A stretch of DNA of 64,000 nt from Umbelopsis ramanniana AG. Taxonomy: Eukaryota > Mucoromycota > Umbelopsidomycetes > Umbelopsidales > Umbelopsidaceae. The stretch spans positions 62,001 through 126,000 of the forward strand of contig NW_026252119.1 of the NCBI RefSeq assembly GCF_025399195.1. Direction: 5' to 3'. The position numbers and the translations under genes were made by a program. Numbering within the stretch: position 1 is the first letter of the stretch; every line of letters begins with the position of its first letter. The notes beneath the pieces were generated by a model. That model searched no databases. It worked only from the letters and a program-made list of their open reading frames with translations, and had not been told where the DNA came from. Positions 46,506-57,885 of this stretch are shown here, one piece after another.

Positions 46506-47057
46506 ATTCAAAGAAAAGGAAGATTGTGGATTTCCAAAGTAATCCATCTGAAGTACTGACGACTCGCTAGAAAATGAAACTCCGTGGTTTCCATTTTTGG
46601 CAAGTCGAGACTACCTGTCGTTAACTTGTTGTATGAACGTAGATTTGAGTGAAAGCAAACGAAGCCAATTCAGTAACACTATGAATGGCAGGTAAAGTTT
46701 CAATGAGAATTATGGAAATTGGTATGAAGTTTCTGCGTCGTCTAGCAAGCATCATGTATAGAACCATGTACTGCGTCCTATACCTTGTTACCTGAAGAAT
46801 AAGTCTACGTAGTGGCATTCCGTTCTTCAACATAATAAAATCCTTCAATTAATCTTTGGTACATGTCTAGACCTGATCTACCTTCTAGGACACCCGTTCC
46901 GATTACAAAAGGTAGCGTTTGGCACAATATTGTAATTTTGTCATCAATTCATGTGACGTAAAACGCTCGCTAGCAAATTTTTTTTTCTTCAAAAGCCACC
47001 CTTCTCAACAACCATAGATCGTCCTCTTCTTTTCACCACACATAAAAGTAATTTAAA
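46506..47057. promoter_or_regulatory. Bidirectional RPS15-RPS13 promoter region
   Basis: This is the shared upstream region of two divergent ribosomal-protein genes. The octamer CTCGCTAG occurs twice, at 46563-46570 (about 60 bases from the RPS15 ATG) and 46966-46973 (about 90 bases from the RPS13 ATG), each followed by A-rich sequence. A short minus ORF (46621-46848) lies inside and has no support as a gene. A regulatory role for the octamer is inference from position and repetition. Confidence 0.5.
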
Positions 47058-47722
47058 ATGGGTCGCATGCACGCTCCTGGAAAGGGTATCTCTAGCAGTG
47101 CCCTGCCTTACCGCCGTACTCCTCCTTCCTGGGTCAAGACCACCCCCGAGGAAGTCTGCGAACAGATCTTCAAGCTCGCCAAGAAGGGTTTGTCTCCTTC
47201 CCAGATTGGTGTCATTCTTCGTGACTCCCACGGTATTCCCCAAGTCAAGGGTGTTACTGGTAACAAGGTCCTCCGTATCTTGAAGTCCAACGGTCTCGCT
47301 CCTGAGATCCCCGAAGATTTGTACCAGCTCATCAAGAAGGCTGTCTCCGTCCGCAAGCACTTGGAGCGCAACCGCAAGGATAAGGACTCTAAGTTCCGTT
47401 TGATTCTTATCGAGTCTCGTATCCACCGTCTTGCCCGCTACTACAAGACTGCCGGTCAATTGCCTCCCAACTGGAAATAGTATCCTTTTTTTGACGCACA
47501 TGCACTGCACTTTGTTTTACAGCTTTTGGTAGATGCGATGATGAGAAATCTCTCGCTCCCAATATTGAATTGGCCGATTGGACATTATGACAGAGTGTAA
47601 ATGCTACAACCGCTTTTTTCTGAAAAGTGGCTTGTTTGCATGCTCGATAATTGTCTACCTTGACCTCTTTTTTTTTTCTCTCTTACAGTGAGTCCGCCAC
47701 CGCTTCCGCCATGGTCGCTTAA
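47058..47722 (+). CDS. RPS13: 40S ribosomal protein S13 (uS15)
   Basis: Two exons (47058-47479, 47689-47722) encode 151 residues, exactly the canonical length. Seen: [56 protein letters not shown] and [20 protein letters not shown]. The last codons are on a short second exon: TGG AAA TA is joined to T GAG TCC to give [13 protein letters not shown]. Without splicing the donor creates a premature TAG, so an unspliced reading stops 11 residues early. Codon use is strongly C-biased, as in RPL11 and RPS15. Confidence 0.98.
47535..47628 (+). ncRNA. Candidate C/D-box snoRNA in the RPS13 intron
   Basis: Within the 209-nt intron, ATGATGA (box C consensus RTGATGA) at 47538-47544 and CTGA (box D) at 47620-47623 are about 80 nt apart, a normal C/D snoRNA size. 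RPS13 is a known snoRNA host in animals (U14). A possible C' box (ATGACAG) lies between. The flanking terminal stem is weak and I could not identify the guided rRNA site, so confidence is low. Confidence 0.25.
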
Positions 47723-48338
47723 TTTCCACAAGCCACTACTTTTACATGTTGGTCGACAAGAACCCCTTTGGTCTTTGGTTTCGACATTTGCAAGGATCTT
47801 TGTGATGTTTACATTGCCGCTTATACCGCTGAGACAAAGGTAGCGTACTGGTTCGACTATGAACGTAATAAATCATCGACAAATTTTTGTCTACATGTTA
47901 TGCGTGTTTGAGGGAGGATTGGGGTGGGTTAATATAGACTCGTATATTTGTATACAATCAGGCATTGATGGCAATGACGAAAGAACTATTGATTACTCGA
48001 GAACACATAATACATGTGAGTTGTATTCACACTGTCCGAGCCTTTTATCAATCCTGATTATAACAAATAAATGCAAGGAAACTTTTTTTCCACATACAAA
48101 AACATATTCCATTCGATTCAATGTTCTGTGTTGAAATTGCTGACATCCAGTGTGTTATACTGATTCAGGCGCAAGGAAAAGCAAATAACTAGAATGATAA
48201 ATTCGTATAGCGATGTATTTGCCGTAAAGTAACACTTTAATCCTATGATTAAATAAAAAATAATAATAAAAAGACAACGAAAAAATTGCGCAACAATCGC
48301 TGCTGTCAATAACCCGGGGGACTGTCTTCTCAATAGCC
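47723..48338. other. Intergenic region, no gene
   Basis: This is the 3' flank of RPS13 and the promoter of the SET-domain gene. Short ORFs here are without motif. Nothing else is seen. Confidence 0.5.
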
Positions 48339-49038
48339 ATGTACCGAGATATCAAGCCAGCCGAAGCACCATCAGGGTGGACGCCCGATGTGGTGTGTAT
48401 CGACCGTCTGGTATGGTCGCCAAAGATACCAGCCGAGCTGAAAAGCATGTTTATGCCCAAACCAGGAGCTCTTGAACCTCCAGCAACCTTTATAAACGAG
48501 AATGTCAATGTCGTTGGAACTTACAACAATTCCCCCAAAGTCACACGAAAGAATGTCAAGATAAAACGCATCACCGATCCAAAACACCCATGCTGTGGAG
48601 CATACGGCCTATATGCTGCCCAAACTCTGGCTCCCAAACAGCTCATTATAGATTACATTGGCATCGTCGAATACCGTGATCAGTATGACCCCAAGTCGGA
48701 CTACGTACTGCGATTTGGACCTGATCTATCTATCGATGCCGGCCGGTATGGAAACGAAGCGCGATTCTGTAATGATTTCCGAGGTATAGGTGAAAAACCA
48801 AACGTATGCTTCTTGAATTATCAGGATGAGCGTACAAAGGCCATTCGGGTTGGTATTTTTGTCCAAAGTACCAAGGAAAAAATCAAGAAAGGCGATGAGC
48901 TGGTAAGCATTTCTCTTGTAAGAAGTATGCTGTTGGCAGAAATTAACCGGTTGCAATTCACAGCTTGTTACCTATGGAAAAAGCTTCTGGACAAAACGCG
49001 GTGTACAGTTGAAAAATCAGTCGAACACTGAACCATAA
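48339..49038 (+). CDS. SET-domain protein (putative lysine methyltransferase)
   Basis: Two exons (48339-48902, 48964-49038) encode 212 residues. Seen: a compact SET core: GAYGLYAAQTLAPKQLIIDY (N-terminal SET motif), IVEYRDQYDPKSDYVLRFGP, DAGRYGNEARFCNDFRG (the pseudoknot strand, where RFxND replaces the commoner RFINH), NVCFLNYQD, IFVQSTKEKIKKGDEL, and LVTYGKSFW after the intron (the ELxxxYG motif). There is no post-SET Cys cluster and no other domain. The ND form resembles plant and oomycete monomethyltransferase-type SET proteins. Whether histones are the target is unknown. Confidence 0.85.
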
Positions 49039-49216
49039 GCTCATGATGATTTAAATGCCATTCCAATAGTATATAGTTCTCACACTTCAACTCTTTTCAT
49101 GTAATCCTACAATAATTATATTCCTCGATTTAAAACCAAAATGTAAAAGCAAACATTCATAATTACAATCTGACTTTATGCATTTCTCTTTTCAAGTATT
49201 ACACTACAAGGCCTAA

Positions 49217-50028
49217 TTACAAAGAGAGACCCATGAACTTTCTCTTCTGGAAACACATCCACCATTTGGATGGTTTGCCATCGACATAGACACGGTCAAC
49301 TAGTCGGACAGCCATCTCTTGACGGAGTTGTTGTATGTAGATACGAAGTTGATCTGTTAATGGTTCAATAATTAATGAATGCGAATAAGTGTGACTACAT
49401 CTCTTTCCCGCGCTTATTACCTGCTTGGCCTCTATCTGGGGGATGCGAGTACATGGCATTCAATGGAAAGGTTGCATCACCGGGAATAGCAAAGTTGGTA
49501 ACGGCCAAGGTGCTCAATTGTTTGACCGCGTCTCCCTGCGATGGTGACTTGGCAAGCTTGCCCAAGCACTCGGATATAAACAAGATGAGATAGATGAGCA
49601 CTCGATCAGCGTTTCCCTTGATTTCAAAGTTGCGGAATAAGCAGTTTGCTCGGAATAAGTTTAAAGCCTCGTCTATAATGTCTTCAGTACTTGGGTCCGC
49701 TGCAATATATAAGAAATCCCGTTAGACCTGACAATTTTTTCCTTCGACATCATACATGCATTATACTGACCCATAGGAGCATTTCCTCTGACTTTAGTTT
49801 TGATAGGAAGAATGAAGAAATTGCCAATCGACTGGAAGTCGCCGTCATTAAACTGGGAATGATATGCCTAATTGTGTATAAATGGGTTAGGAACACTTGC
49901 TGATGTTGACTCTCTCCATTTCGCGCTCATCCAGTCCAAGTCGTCAAGTTCAGAGTACTAAACACGAAGAGCATTTGACTCTAGACCGGTGGGCTACCTG
50001 CTCATAATCCAACGATACTCACAGGCAT
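49217..50028 (-). CDS. ARPC3: Arp2/3 complex subunit 3 (p21-Arc)
   Basis: Four exons (50023-50028, 49771-49867, 49421-49699, 49217-49353) encode 172 residues. The first exon holds only Met-Pro; after a 155-nt intron it continues [20 protein letters not shown]. Seen: [69 protein letters not shown] and [18 protein letters not shown], all typical of ARPC3. It is part of the actin-nucleating Arp2/3 complex at cortical patches. The tiny first exon was placed because MPAYHS is the conserved start of the family. Confidence 0.96.
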
Positions 50029-50602
50029 GATGACCGAGTTCAAGTTCGTAGCATTCCGCTGCCTTCGGCATCTGAATTTTTTGTACTGGGCATGACGTCG
50101 GTGACGGCACCTGCCCAAGCGGTACATCCGCTGAACTTTCCATTGAACACTCACTGTGGCCATCGATACTCATGGCTTACAGAATACATTACTGGCCTCA
50201 ATATATTATGCGCTCAAATAAGCATGTATAGTGTCCTTCCTTACTAAGCCAAGAAATTGATATTTGTGCGTCTACAATTCTCATTTCATGACGAACCTTT
50301 CTTGGCAAGCGCTTCGCACTGACTTCTTATAATTTATGGTACTAAGGTATCAAGTGTATAGAGCTCAATTATGTAAGTAATATGATTGAGGCCGTCCGCA
50401 TAGCCAAACTTTTTGCTTTCAACAAATTAAACATTTTCAATGCTTCGCTGAAAAGATAAAATGTAGGGAGAGGTGTTTTGTTTAATCATTGGGTAATGTA
50501 CTGAGATAATGAAAGTAGATATGATTGAGAATTTTCAGAAAGAAAAAAATAAGCAGCATTGATGAAGAATATTTATGTACATGGCTGTTAGGATAGGGTT
50601 GC
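50029..50602. other. Intergenic region, no gene
   Basis: This lies between the ARPC3 start and the RhoGAP stop, both on the minus strand. No ORF or RNA gene is supported. Confidence 0.5.
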
Positions 50603-51979
50603 CTATGATGATTGCCCTGTGATTTTGGGTGATGTGCCTTCGCTACGTGGTCCGTTGCTGAGCTGAACTACTTGTAGTGGATCATGCGATCCAAACCTCG
50701 CGCGTTTTGATGGAACCGTACGAGATCGGCTGAGTGCTTTCGCTTTCCTTTCTTCGCCGCCAATAGAGCCAGTTGAGCTGGCAAAGGATAGTCGATTAAG
50801 CTCATGCTGTTGTTTGCGGTAGATATCCAATGGAGTCCCGCGTCTTTGGGGTAACGTGCTTGGTTGTGACTGGCTATCATTGCTCGTTGTAGTGGAATCT
50901 GGTGTTGGGTTTTTATTGTCCAAAACATACCAAGCCTTCTTCGGCATATTGAAATGTTCATGGTGTTCTATCAGGAACTGTATGACCCTTTGCGAAGTCT
51001 TGTAATGGGCAGGGTTCATAGCATGCTCAGAAGAACATAAAATGCCGGGCGTGAATACTGACGCGAGGTTGGAAGCATCCATACGAGTTGTTTTCTGATT
51101 TTGTACAAAAAGGGCCATGAGGTCCAATAGATATAACAAGAGGTATTGATGATCTTGTGGCAGTTGATCCAATAGTCCCTGGTAAGCCTCCACTTTTTCT
51201 TGCTCACTTATCGGTTGATCTATGACCCAGTATCTTTTTTGGTCAGCTTTGTACTCCTGTACAGCCAATCCGGTCAAGTAAACGGCTAACTATATCACTA
51301 CTTACCAATCACGTCACGAAATACTTGGTAAAAGCTCGACACAATGACAGGCTCAGGTAAGTAGTTGAGAAACCGTCGAAGTACGCTGGCAGCGTCGTGA
51401 ACGGTGAAGCCTTCCCAATCCAACTGACTCCCGTAATCCGGAGGTGTATCGAATATCCGCTGCAGGTCACCTATCCTCCTTGCACTACGAGGTAATAACT
51501 GCATATAAGTCAACCATACAGGAACATGAAATTTTTGATTGAAATACAAATACCTGCCGGACATCCGGAAAATACCCTCTGTATAGAGCCCTGAATATAT
51601 GCCAAGAATTTCAGTATAAGGTGTCTATAATATGCTGAGGAAATATATCAAAATTTGAGTAGCCAAGATATACCTCGATCTTTCAAAAAGGAGCCACATT
51701 TGGCAACAATGCAAGGAACAAATCCCACATATTGTACATTGCAATCCACATAGGCTATGGCTGCGTGAGCATATTGAATGCTCTCGGTCAAAGGAACTCC
51801 AAAAACTAGAAGATATGGTCTGAGTAGGCACAGGATGAGGTTGGATCATGGTCTGGGCTGAAACACTAACCTAGCTGTTGTTGAGGAACTTGTTGTGGGT
51901 TGTTGGCCGTGGTAACCTTCCGCCACCAAGATCTGAAAGCATTAGAGCCTTCTTTGTCTTTGGGTTGTGGCATCTCCAT
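50603..51979 (-). CDS. RhoGAP-domain protein, Sac7/Bag7-like
   Basis: Five exons (51871-51979, 51674-51805, 51554-51590, 51306-51484, 50603-51246) encode 366 residues. Seen: VFGVPLTESIQYAHAAIAYV, CIVAKCGSFLKDRGLYTEGI followed by FRMSGSARRI (the arginine-finger loop), VLRRFLNYLPEPVIVSSFY, LLLYLLDLMALF, ASNLASVFTPGIL and RVIQFLIEHHEHF, in the order of the RhoGAP fold. A Ser/Arg-rich tail follows. The LPEPVI and PGIL forms resemble yeast Sac7/Bag7, GAPs for Rho1. The last junction (51306/51246) is my best choice: it keeps FRDVI and the frame, but other acceptors were possible. Exon 3 is only 37 bp. It is divergent from ERF2. Confidence 0.87.
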
Positions 51980-52124
51980 TTCGAAAGATAAAAGAGGGAA
52001 AAGGTGCCCTAACTTTTTTAGTTGGAATGGAGAGGTAGAAAAAAATAAAGAGGAAGCAACTGGAAAAAATTATAAAAATTGCTTTGTGGTGTTGTTGTTG
52101 CACACATTCCACAACCCATCAGGC

Positions 52125-53749
52125 ATGGCTGAGCAGCAAGACATTGCCCTCCAAACATTTAACGAATTAGGGTTGACGGCTTCCGATAAAGTATCCAAGC
52201 AACAAGAGTCAAGTTTTGAAAATCTCGACTTCTCGCCTCAAGACATCTTAAGCCCTTCATCTATTGGAGCTTCAAATGTGACAGATGGAAGTACTTTATT
52301 ACCCAGTGTTCACGAAGAAGGCTCAACCTTGCTCAACAGCAGCAAAGAGAAGAGAACTACCACGAGTCCCAAGAAGACTCAAGAGCGATATCCAACATCC
52401 AAACCATCAAGTCGGTCAAAAAGTCAAAGAAACTACCAAGTGTTTCCTGGAAGAAACCGGTTCTTCTGCGGAGGTCGCGTCATGACCAGTCGTGAATACT
52501 ATGCATTTGCGCTTGCTCTTATACTACTAATTGCACCCTGTGCATTATTTGGTGTCTTCACGTAAGTAGCGAAGTAGTCGTATTCTCATGTTGGGGGTTA
52601 ATAAGCTATTTGAAATGTAACCTTAATCATTCGTTTGCATAGTTGTCCCTGGATTTGGTTCAATGTTCATATCGCGGTTCCAATCGTATACGCCTATTTA
52701 TTCGTTCTTGCTCTTGCTTCCATGTTACGAACCAGCTGGACTGATCCCGGTGTAAGTGTAGACTAATCAGTCTGTCATACCTATCTGTCATGAGCTTGTC
52801 TAACCATACAACATATATAATTTAGATTATCCCTAGAAATTTAGACCCCTCTCCACCGCTGGATGATTTCGATGACCGCCATTCATTTGCCTACGGAACA
52901 ACGCTTGATCGACGAATCCCTGTTGTTAAAAAAGTGGTTGTAAAGGACCACATTGTAGACCTAAAGTATTGTGATACGTGTCGTATTTATCGACCTCCGC
53001 GGGCCAGCCACTGTCGACAATGCGACAACTGTGTTGGTATGTTTACAATGAGTATGTATACGTTGCTCCTCTACATCGTAACTGATTACCCTTTCATAGA
53101 AAATGAAGACCATCACTGTGTTTGGCTCAATAACTGCATTGGCCGAAGAAATTACCGGCCGTTTTTCATCTTTATCAACACTGCCTCCGTCCTGTGCCTG
53201 TATACCCTAGGATTCTCCATTTATCACGTCATCACGCTTTATCTTCAAGGAGATCCAGAGCGAAATTTTTTGAATGCAGTACAACAGGCTCCAGTCAGCT
53301 TTGCTCTCATCATTTTGTGCTTCATATTGATGTGGAGTGTTGGAGGTTTGACCGGATATCACTGCTATCTTGCTCTCAGCGGTGTCACCACGCATGAACA
53401 GGTAATGTCCTTTTGTCAAGCTGCGTTGTAGGTTTCAGTACGTATATTTACTCCGCATGCCTCTCTTTTTTTATTGCATTGCGCTTCCTTTATCTTAGCT
53501 CCGAGCGAATATCATGCGCGATTCGACAGATATCAATTTGTTCAGTTACAACAGCTCAATCCGAAATCTAGCTTACATCCTTTGTAGACCTACTACGAAA
53601 AGGTAAGTACTCTGATAGACTTTTCCTTATATATTGCCTTGCGACAAATGTTCTAAATGCATTCCCTTCTCAGCTTTTTGCGACGTCGTAAGCCAGTGGA
53701 AGTCGAAGGTGATAGACAACTCAGAAGTGTAGTAACATCCCAGGAGTGA
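52125..53749 (+). CDS. ERF2: DHHC protein S-acyltransferase, Erf2-like
   Basis: Six exons (52125-52561, 52643-52751, 52826-53036, 53100-53401, 53499-53602, 53674-53749) encode 412 residues. Seen: a disordered Ser-rich N-terminus; FFCGGRVMTSREYYAFALAL starting the first membrane helix; RTSWTDPGIIPRN; the Cys-rich domain YCDTCRIYRPPRASHCRQCD leading over an intron into DHHCVWLNNCIGRRNYRPF; two further helices; and a TTHEQLRAN motif (TTxE), joined over intron 4. The GRVM and TDPG-PRN features match Erf2/ZDHHC9. Erf2 with Erf4 palmitoylates Ras. Here the active site reads DHHC-VW instead of DHHC-PW, a variation seen in some fungal Erf2 proteins. Confidence 0.93.
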
Positions 53750-54142
53750 TATGTATTATTGTAGACGTAGTTGCGATTTTAATTTGTTACAAGATACCCT
53801 AGTTGTTACTTTTATATTTATATTACAATGTTAGTACTCTGCAACTTGGCAATAATGGCTAGTCCATGATGTCGTCTTCAGTTTCAGAGTATCACATCTA
53901 AAATACACTAGCATACCCATGGCTCAACTGAAGCTGTTCTTTCAATTTTTCCGTTTGCCAATTAAAAATTTTAGAAGAGCTTTGCATCACACTGACAGGC
54001 ACACTACTTCAGCCTGCGCGATCGACATAACGTGTATGCTCACATATGGATTCAACGTAAATAAGGTTCCCCAATGTATTAGATGTTAAAAACTGTAGGT
54101 TGCGATGCGACAAATGTCAATTTAGAAAAGTGCTGGTCCCAA
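53750..54142. other. Convergent intergenic region, no gene
   Basis: This lies between the ERF2 stop and the stop of the acidic repeat protein. It is AT-rich; no feature beyond likely 3' UTRs. Confidence 0.5.
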
Positions 54143-57100
54143 TTAATCAATAGAACGCTCCACTGTTGAAAGATTGCGTTCATGCTGTAAACTTGCTTTC
54201 ACTCCATGTCGTTGACGTCGTATTTCCAGAAGCTGAGCCCGCAGCTGCTTGTTGTGGTTTTTAGTCTGACGAAGTTTCAGTTGCATCTGCTCATGCTCAC
54301 TGTACAAGGTAGCCTGTAGTAAAAGAAAAAAAAAACTCTGTGTTATCACTTGTGTCCGATGAGCAGTGATAGAGAATAACACGCACCTGCTGAGATAGCT
54401 GTTCAAACATGCTGCGTCTGAATTTCTTCAAGGCAGTTTTAACAGTACTGTCGTGCTCTGATGTACTAGAAGCATAGCTAGATTAGTGTCTACCGCTTTA
54501 ACATATCTTTGAACGTGGATACATTCACTTACTGGTATGGTGCCATGACTTGACCAATGGCTTCAGATACAACGTCCATCTCGTTTGCCTCTCGCCGAGG
54601 CTCCGCCCTGTTTTGCCGTGTCGAAGTGTAGGAAGCATGTAGTTGAGCAAAGGACCTATTCAGGTCAGTTGTTTCCATCTTTTTCAGCAACACATCTTGG
54701 CCCTTAGTAACACTGACGTTGGGTGAACTTCTTGGTGGAGTAGGCAGTTGGTTTTGAGAAAGAGTGTCTCTTATGACTTCCAGGGCTGATCTTGGTTGGC
54801 CGCTATATCCAGATTGCAAGCGTTCATGATACCGCAGTTCTTGAACGGGCGACGGGGTACGTGCAGCATAGAAAGATGGCTCAGGCGATGCAAATGCCTT
54901 ATTTTCCTTTTCAATCGATACTATACTTTCGGCAGAACCAAACGCGTCCACCTCTTCCAATAATAGCCTGTCCAGGGCGTGTTCTTCGGGATCTGTGCTC
55001 GGAGATGGTGATGGTCTTTCTTGCGTTTTCTCTTTATACTCTTGATGATAGGCTTCTAGAGAGAATTTTCTTTGGTCTTCCAATGGCGATCGGGGTTGAC
55101 TATCTTCATCATCATGGTGTGGTGTGTCGTTCAAACCTTCGACTTCTTCGAATAGCGTCATGTCCAAATTGCGTTCTTCTTCATCAACAATCGTTGCAGG
55201 AAGTTCCGCCTCTTTCACGGGCTGTACATTGGGTGACATAGAGATATTTGCCTCCTCTTCATCATTCTCATTCACTTCAACACCTTGATCAACAGTTTCA
55301 TATTGCACATGAGTGTGCTCTTTAACTATTAAGTGTTCTTCTGAAATGCCCTCATTTTCAATAGGTTCGCCTTGATGATGTTCTTCTGAAGGGTGCTCGT
55401 TCTGAATAGTAAATTCCGGTACATGATCTACAGGGATATCATCTTCATCATCACCTTCGAAATGGTCGTAATCATTGTAGTCATCTGGGGTGTGGTGGTC
55501 TCGACGGTGATCCATCAACACTTGATCAAGTGTTTGCTCTTCCTCATGTTCAGAGACGCGATACGACTCTCTTCTTTCAATTGTAACAGTGTCATGCTTT
55601 TCGACGGCCGCCACAGGAGACAACGGTGGCAAATTAGATTCCTTTTCTACAGGTGACAGAATTTGACTTGTCTCTTCGTCCTGCTGTTTTGTTGCATAGT
55701 CTTCCTCAGCAGCTACTGAAAGATCCACCTCAATACCTCGCCCTTCATCACTGATGGTATCGTCCATTTCGCCAGCCTTTGTCATATCCTCAAGGTCTGA
55801 AGCCACGTCTGATTCTTCGGCTATGATTTTTTCGTCGTCTTTGTGTTCGAAAATAGGTTCCAGTATCCGTAATGGGGTAGAGCTACGGCGGGGTTGTACT
55901 TCTTCAATATCTTCTTCAGATTCTATTTCGTCGACTTCCTCAATATCGCTCTCAATTTCTTCTTCGACCACTTCCTCAACTTCTTCCTCAACCTCAGCCT
56001 CTTCAATATGCGGTTGTTCATCCAATTCTGGTAGTGGAGCTGTCCGCTTTTCAATAGGCGATGGCAGTTGACTGTCTTCATCCTGCTTGTAGTGCAAAGG
56101 CATGTCATCCACTTCGTCTAGGAACAGCATATCCATTTCCCGTTCGTCGTCATCAAAAATGGTGGTAATGATTTCTTCCTCCTCTTCATCAGCAGGTTGT
56201 GCTTCTTCCAGGTCAGGGTTAATAGAGCGCGTTTCAAAGGCGTCCTTTTGTACGTCAGTATTACCAGCAGGGACGAAATTCTCTTTCTCTTGGATCAGCT
56301 CGTCTTGAGCTTGGTCTTCTTGATCCTGCTCCATCAGCAATCGATCTAACGCTTGCTTTGCATCTTGGTCAAACATTGGGTTGGAAGTTTGCTTTTCTGG
56401 CGCCGCTACTTCATTCTGTGAATCTCCATTGGTTTGTGATGGTAAAATTAGCTCCTTCTCAATGAATGAGGACGCTCGACTCGTTATATCATTTTCAAAA
56501 GTAGCGCCTTCTGCAACCTTCTTTACAAAATGCAGTACATCCTTTTCTGTCTCTTCTTCATCGATTTCAACAGGAGCCGCTCCTACTCTCTTCTGACCTA
56601 CATGGCTAAAGGTAGAGTCGGTATCTTCAGCGATGGTGACTACTCTGTCCTTGGGTCTGGTTATATCTCTTAAGACACGATCATGTGGTGGACTACGTGC
56701 AGGTGGTGGCCGATGTATGGGAGGGGGAGAACTAGCTTCAGGTGAAGGGCTACGTGCAGGTGATGGCCGATGTATGGCAGGCGGAGGACTAGCTCCAGGT
56801 GAAGGGCTACGTGCAGGTGGTGGCCGATGTATGGGAGGCGGAGGACTAGCTTCAGGTGAAAGGCTAAATACAGGTGAAGGAATGTCCTCTTCATCATCTT
56901 GAACATCGATAGGCTGTTCAGTTTCTAGTTCCTGTGGACGATCCAACAACGTCTCTCCATACTTGGTGTAGTCGGAGATATCTCTCAAAACGCGTACAGG
57001 TGTAGGGCTGTGGGAAGGTGGAGCGACATGGGTGGGTGGTGGACGACGTACAGGTGTTGGACTACGTGCAGGTAATGGAATGTATACAGGTGGAGGTGCA

Positions 57101-57885
57101 GCGGAGGTCCTTGGCAGGAAAGAGGGGGGTTGGATATGAAGACTAGCCCTGGAGCTAAATCGGCTAGAACTATCCACTTGCAATTTCCTTCTTTTTTGTG
57201 AGATGTTGGAAGTAGTACTCATCGCTCGCTTTCTCGCATCGATAACACGCGGTCCTTCTGGAGTTTCGATTTTTTCGAAGAAATCATATGTATCGTCCTC
57301 CGGCTCAGGGAACAGCGATGGTGAAATACCATAATCCACAGCTGTTTGAAATCTCGATATCATAGTCTGGACTCTGGATGGTGTTGTTTCGGGTATAGGA
57401 ATCATAACAGGAACTGAAATTGAGTGTTCTGGCGGTGGAGAGGGTGATCTGTCTGCATCCAGTGGACGGATATTGAAGCGACTAGGTGACTTATAGTAAG
57501 ACGGAGGAGAGTAACGTCTATGACTTCGCCTTCTAAAGTAATCTACCAAAGGATACTCGGTCAATACATACAGGCAAATCGAATGTAAAACACCAAAGGC
57601 AAGACACGTACTGGAATTCAAACTCGCTCGCGACGCGGGCGAGGTAAAACCGTGAAAGCTATTACTGATGATGCTATCATTGAGTGGAGACTGGAATGCG
57701 GCATCTGTCACTGTGTTATTTACAGTATCATTATTGCTACTAAAGACATGCGATTCATAGGTGGTAGTTGTTCTAGGCGGGGAATAAGGCTCATTTCCAG
57801 GCTGGCGGATAGCGAATGGTGGCGCTTTCGACTGGTATGAGCTATGTTTGAAGAATAAGTTAATGGCATTAGATATGTTCTCCAT
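54143..57885 (-). CDS. Large acidic, repeat-containing protein with C-terminal coiled coil, unknown function
   Basis: Three exons (54533-57885, 54387-54465, 54143-54313) encode 1,200 residues. Seen: a Pro/Ser-rich N-terminal third with three 19-residue repeats (SPxASPPPxIHRPxPAR); a very acidic middle (Glu/Asp runs) in which short elements recur, such as ALDRLLMEQD, EMDMLFLDEVDD, TLDQVLMDH, NLDMTLFEEVEG and ALDRLLLEEVDA; and a C-terminal helix/coiled coil (ALKKFRRSMFEQLSQQ to QLRAQLLEIRRQR). The end resembles the coiled coils of inner-kinetochore CENP-U/Ame1-type proteins in pattern, but this is weak. The large exon may hide an in-frame 69-nt intron (57543-57611) whose removal would give 1,177 residues. 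Confidence 0.7.
56693..56863 (-). repeat. Three tandem 57-bp coding repeats
   Basis: Units at 56693-56749, 56750-56806 and 56807-56863 are nearly identical, each beginning CTACGTGCAGGTG on the plus strand. They encode 19-residue Pro/Ser/Arg-rich repeats in the acidic protein and keep the frame. A degenerate fourth unit follows toward 56880, and related sequence recurs near 57010-57085. Confidence 0.9.
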
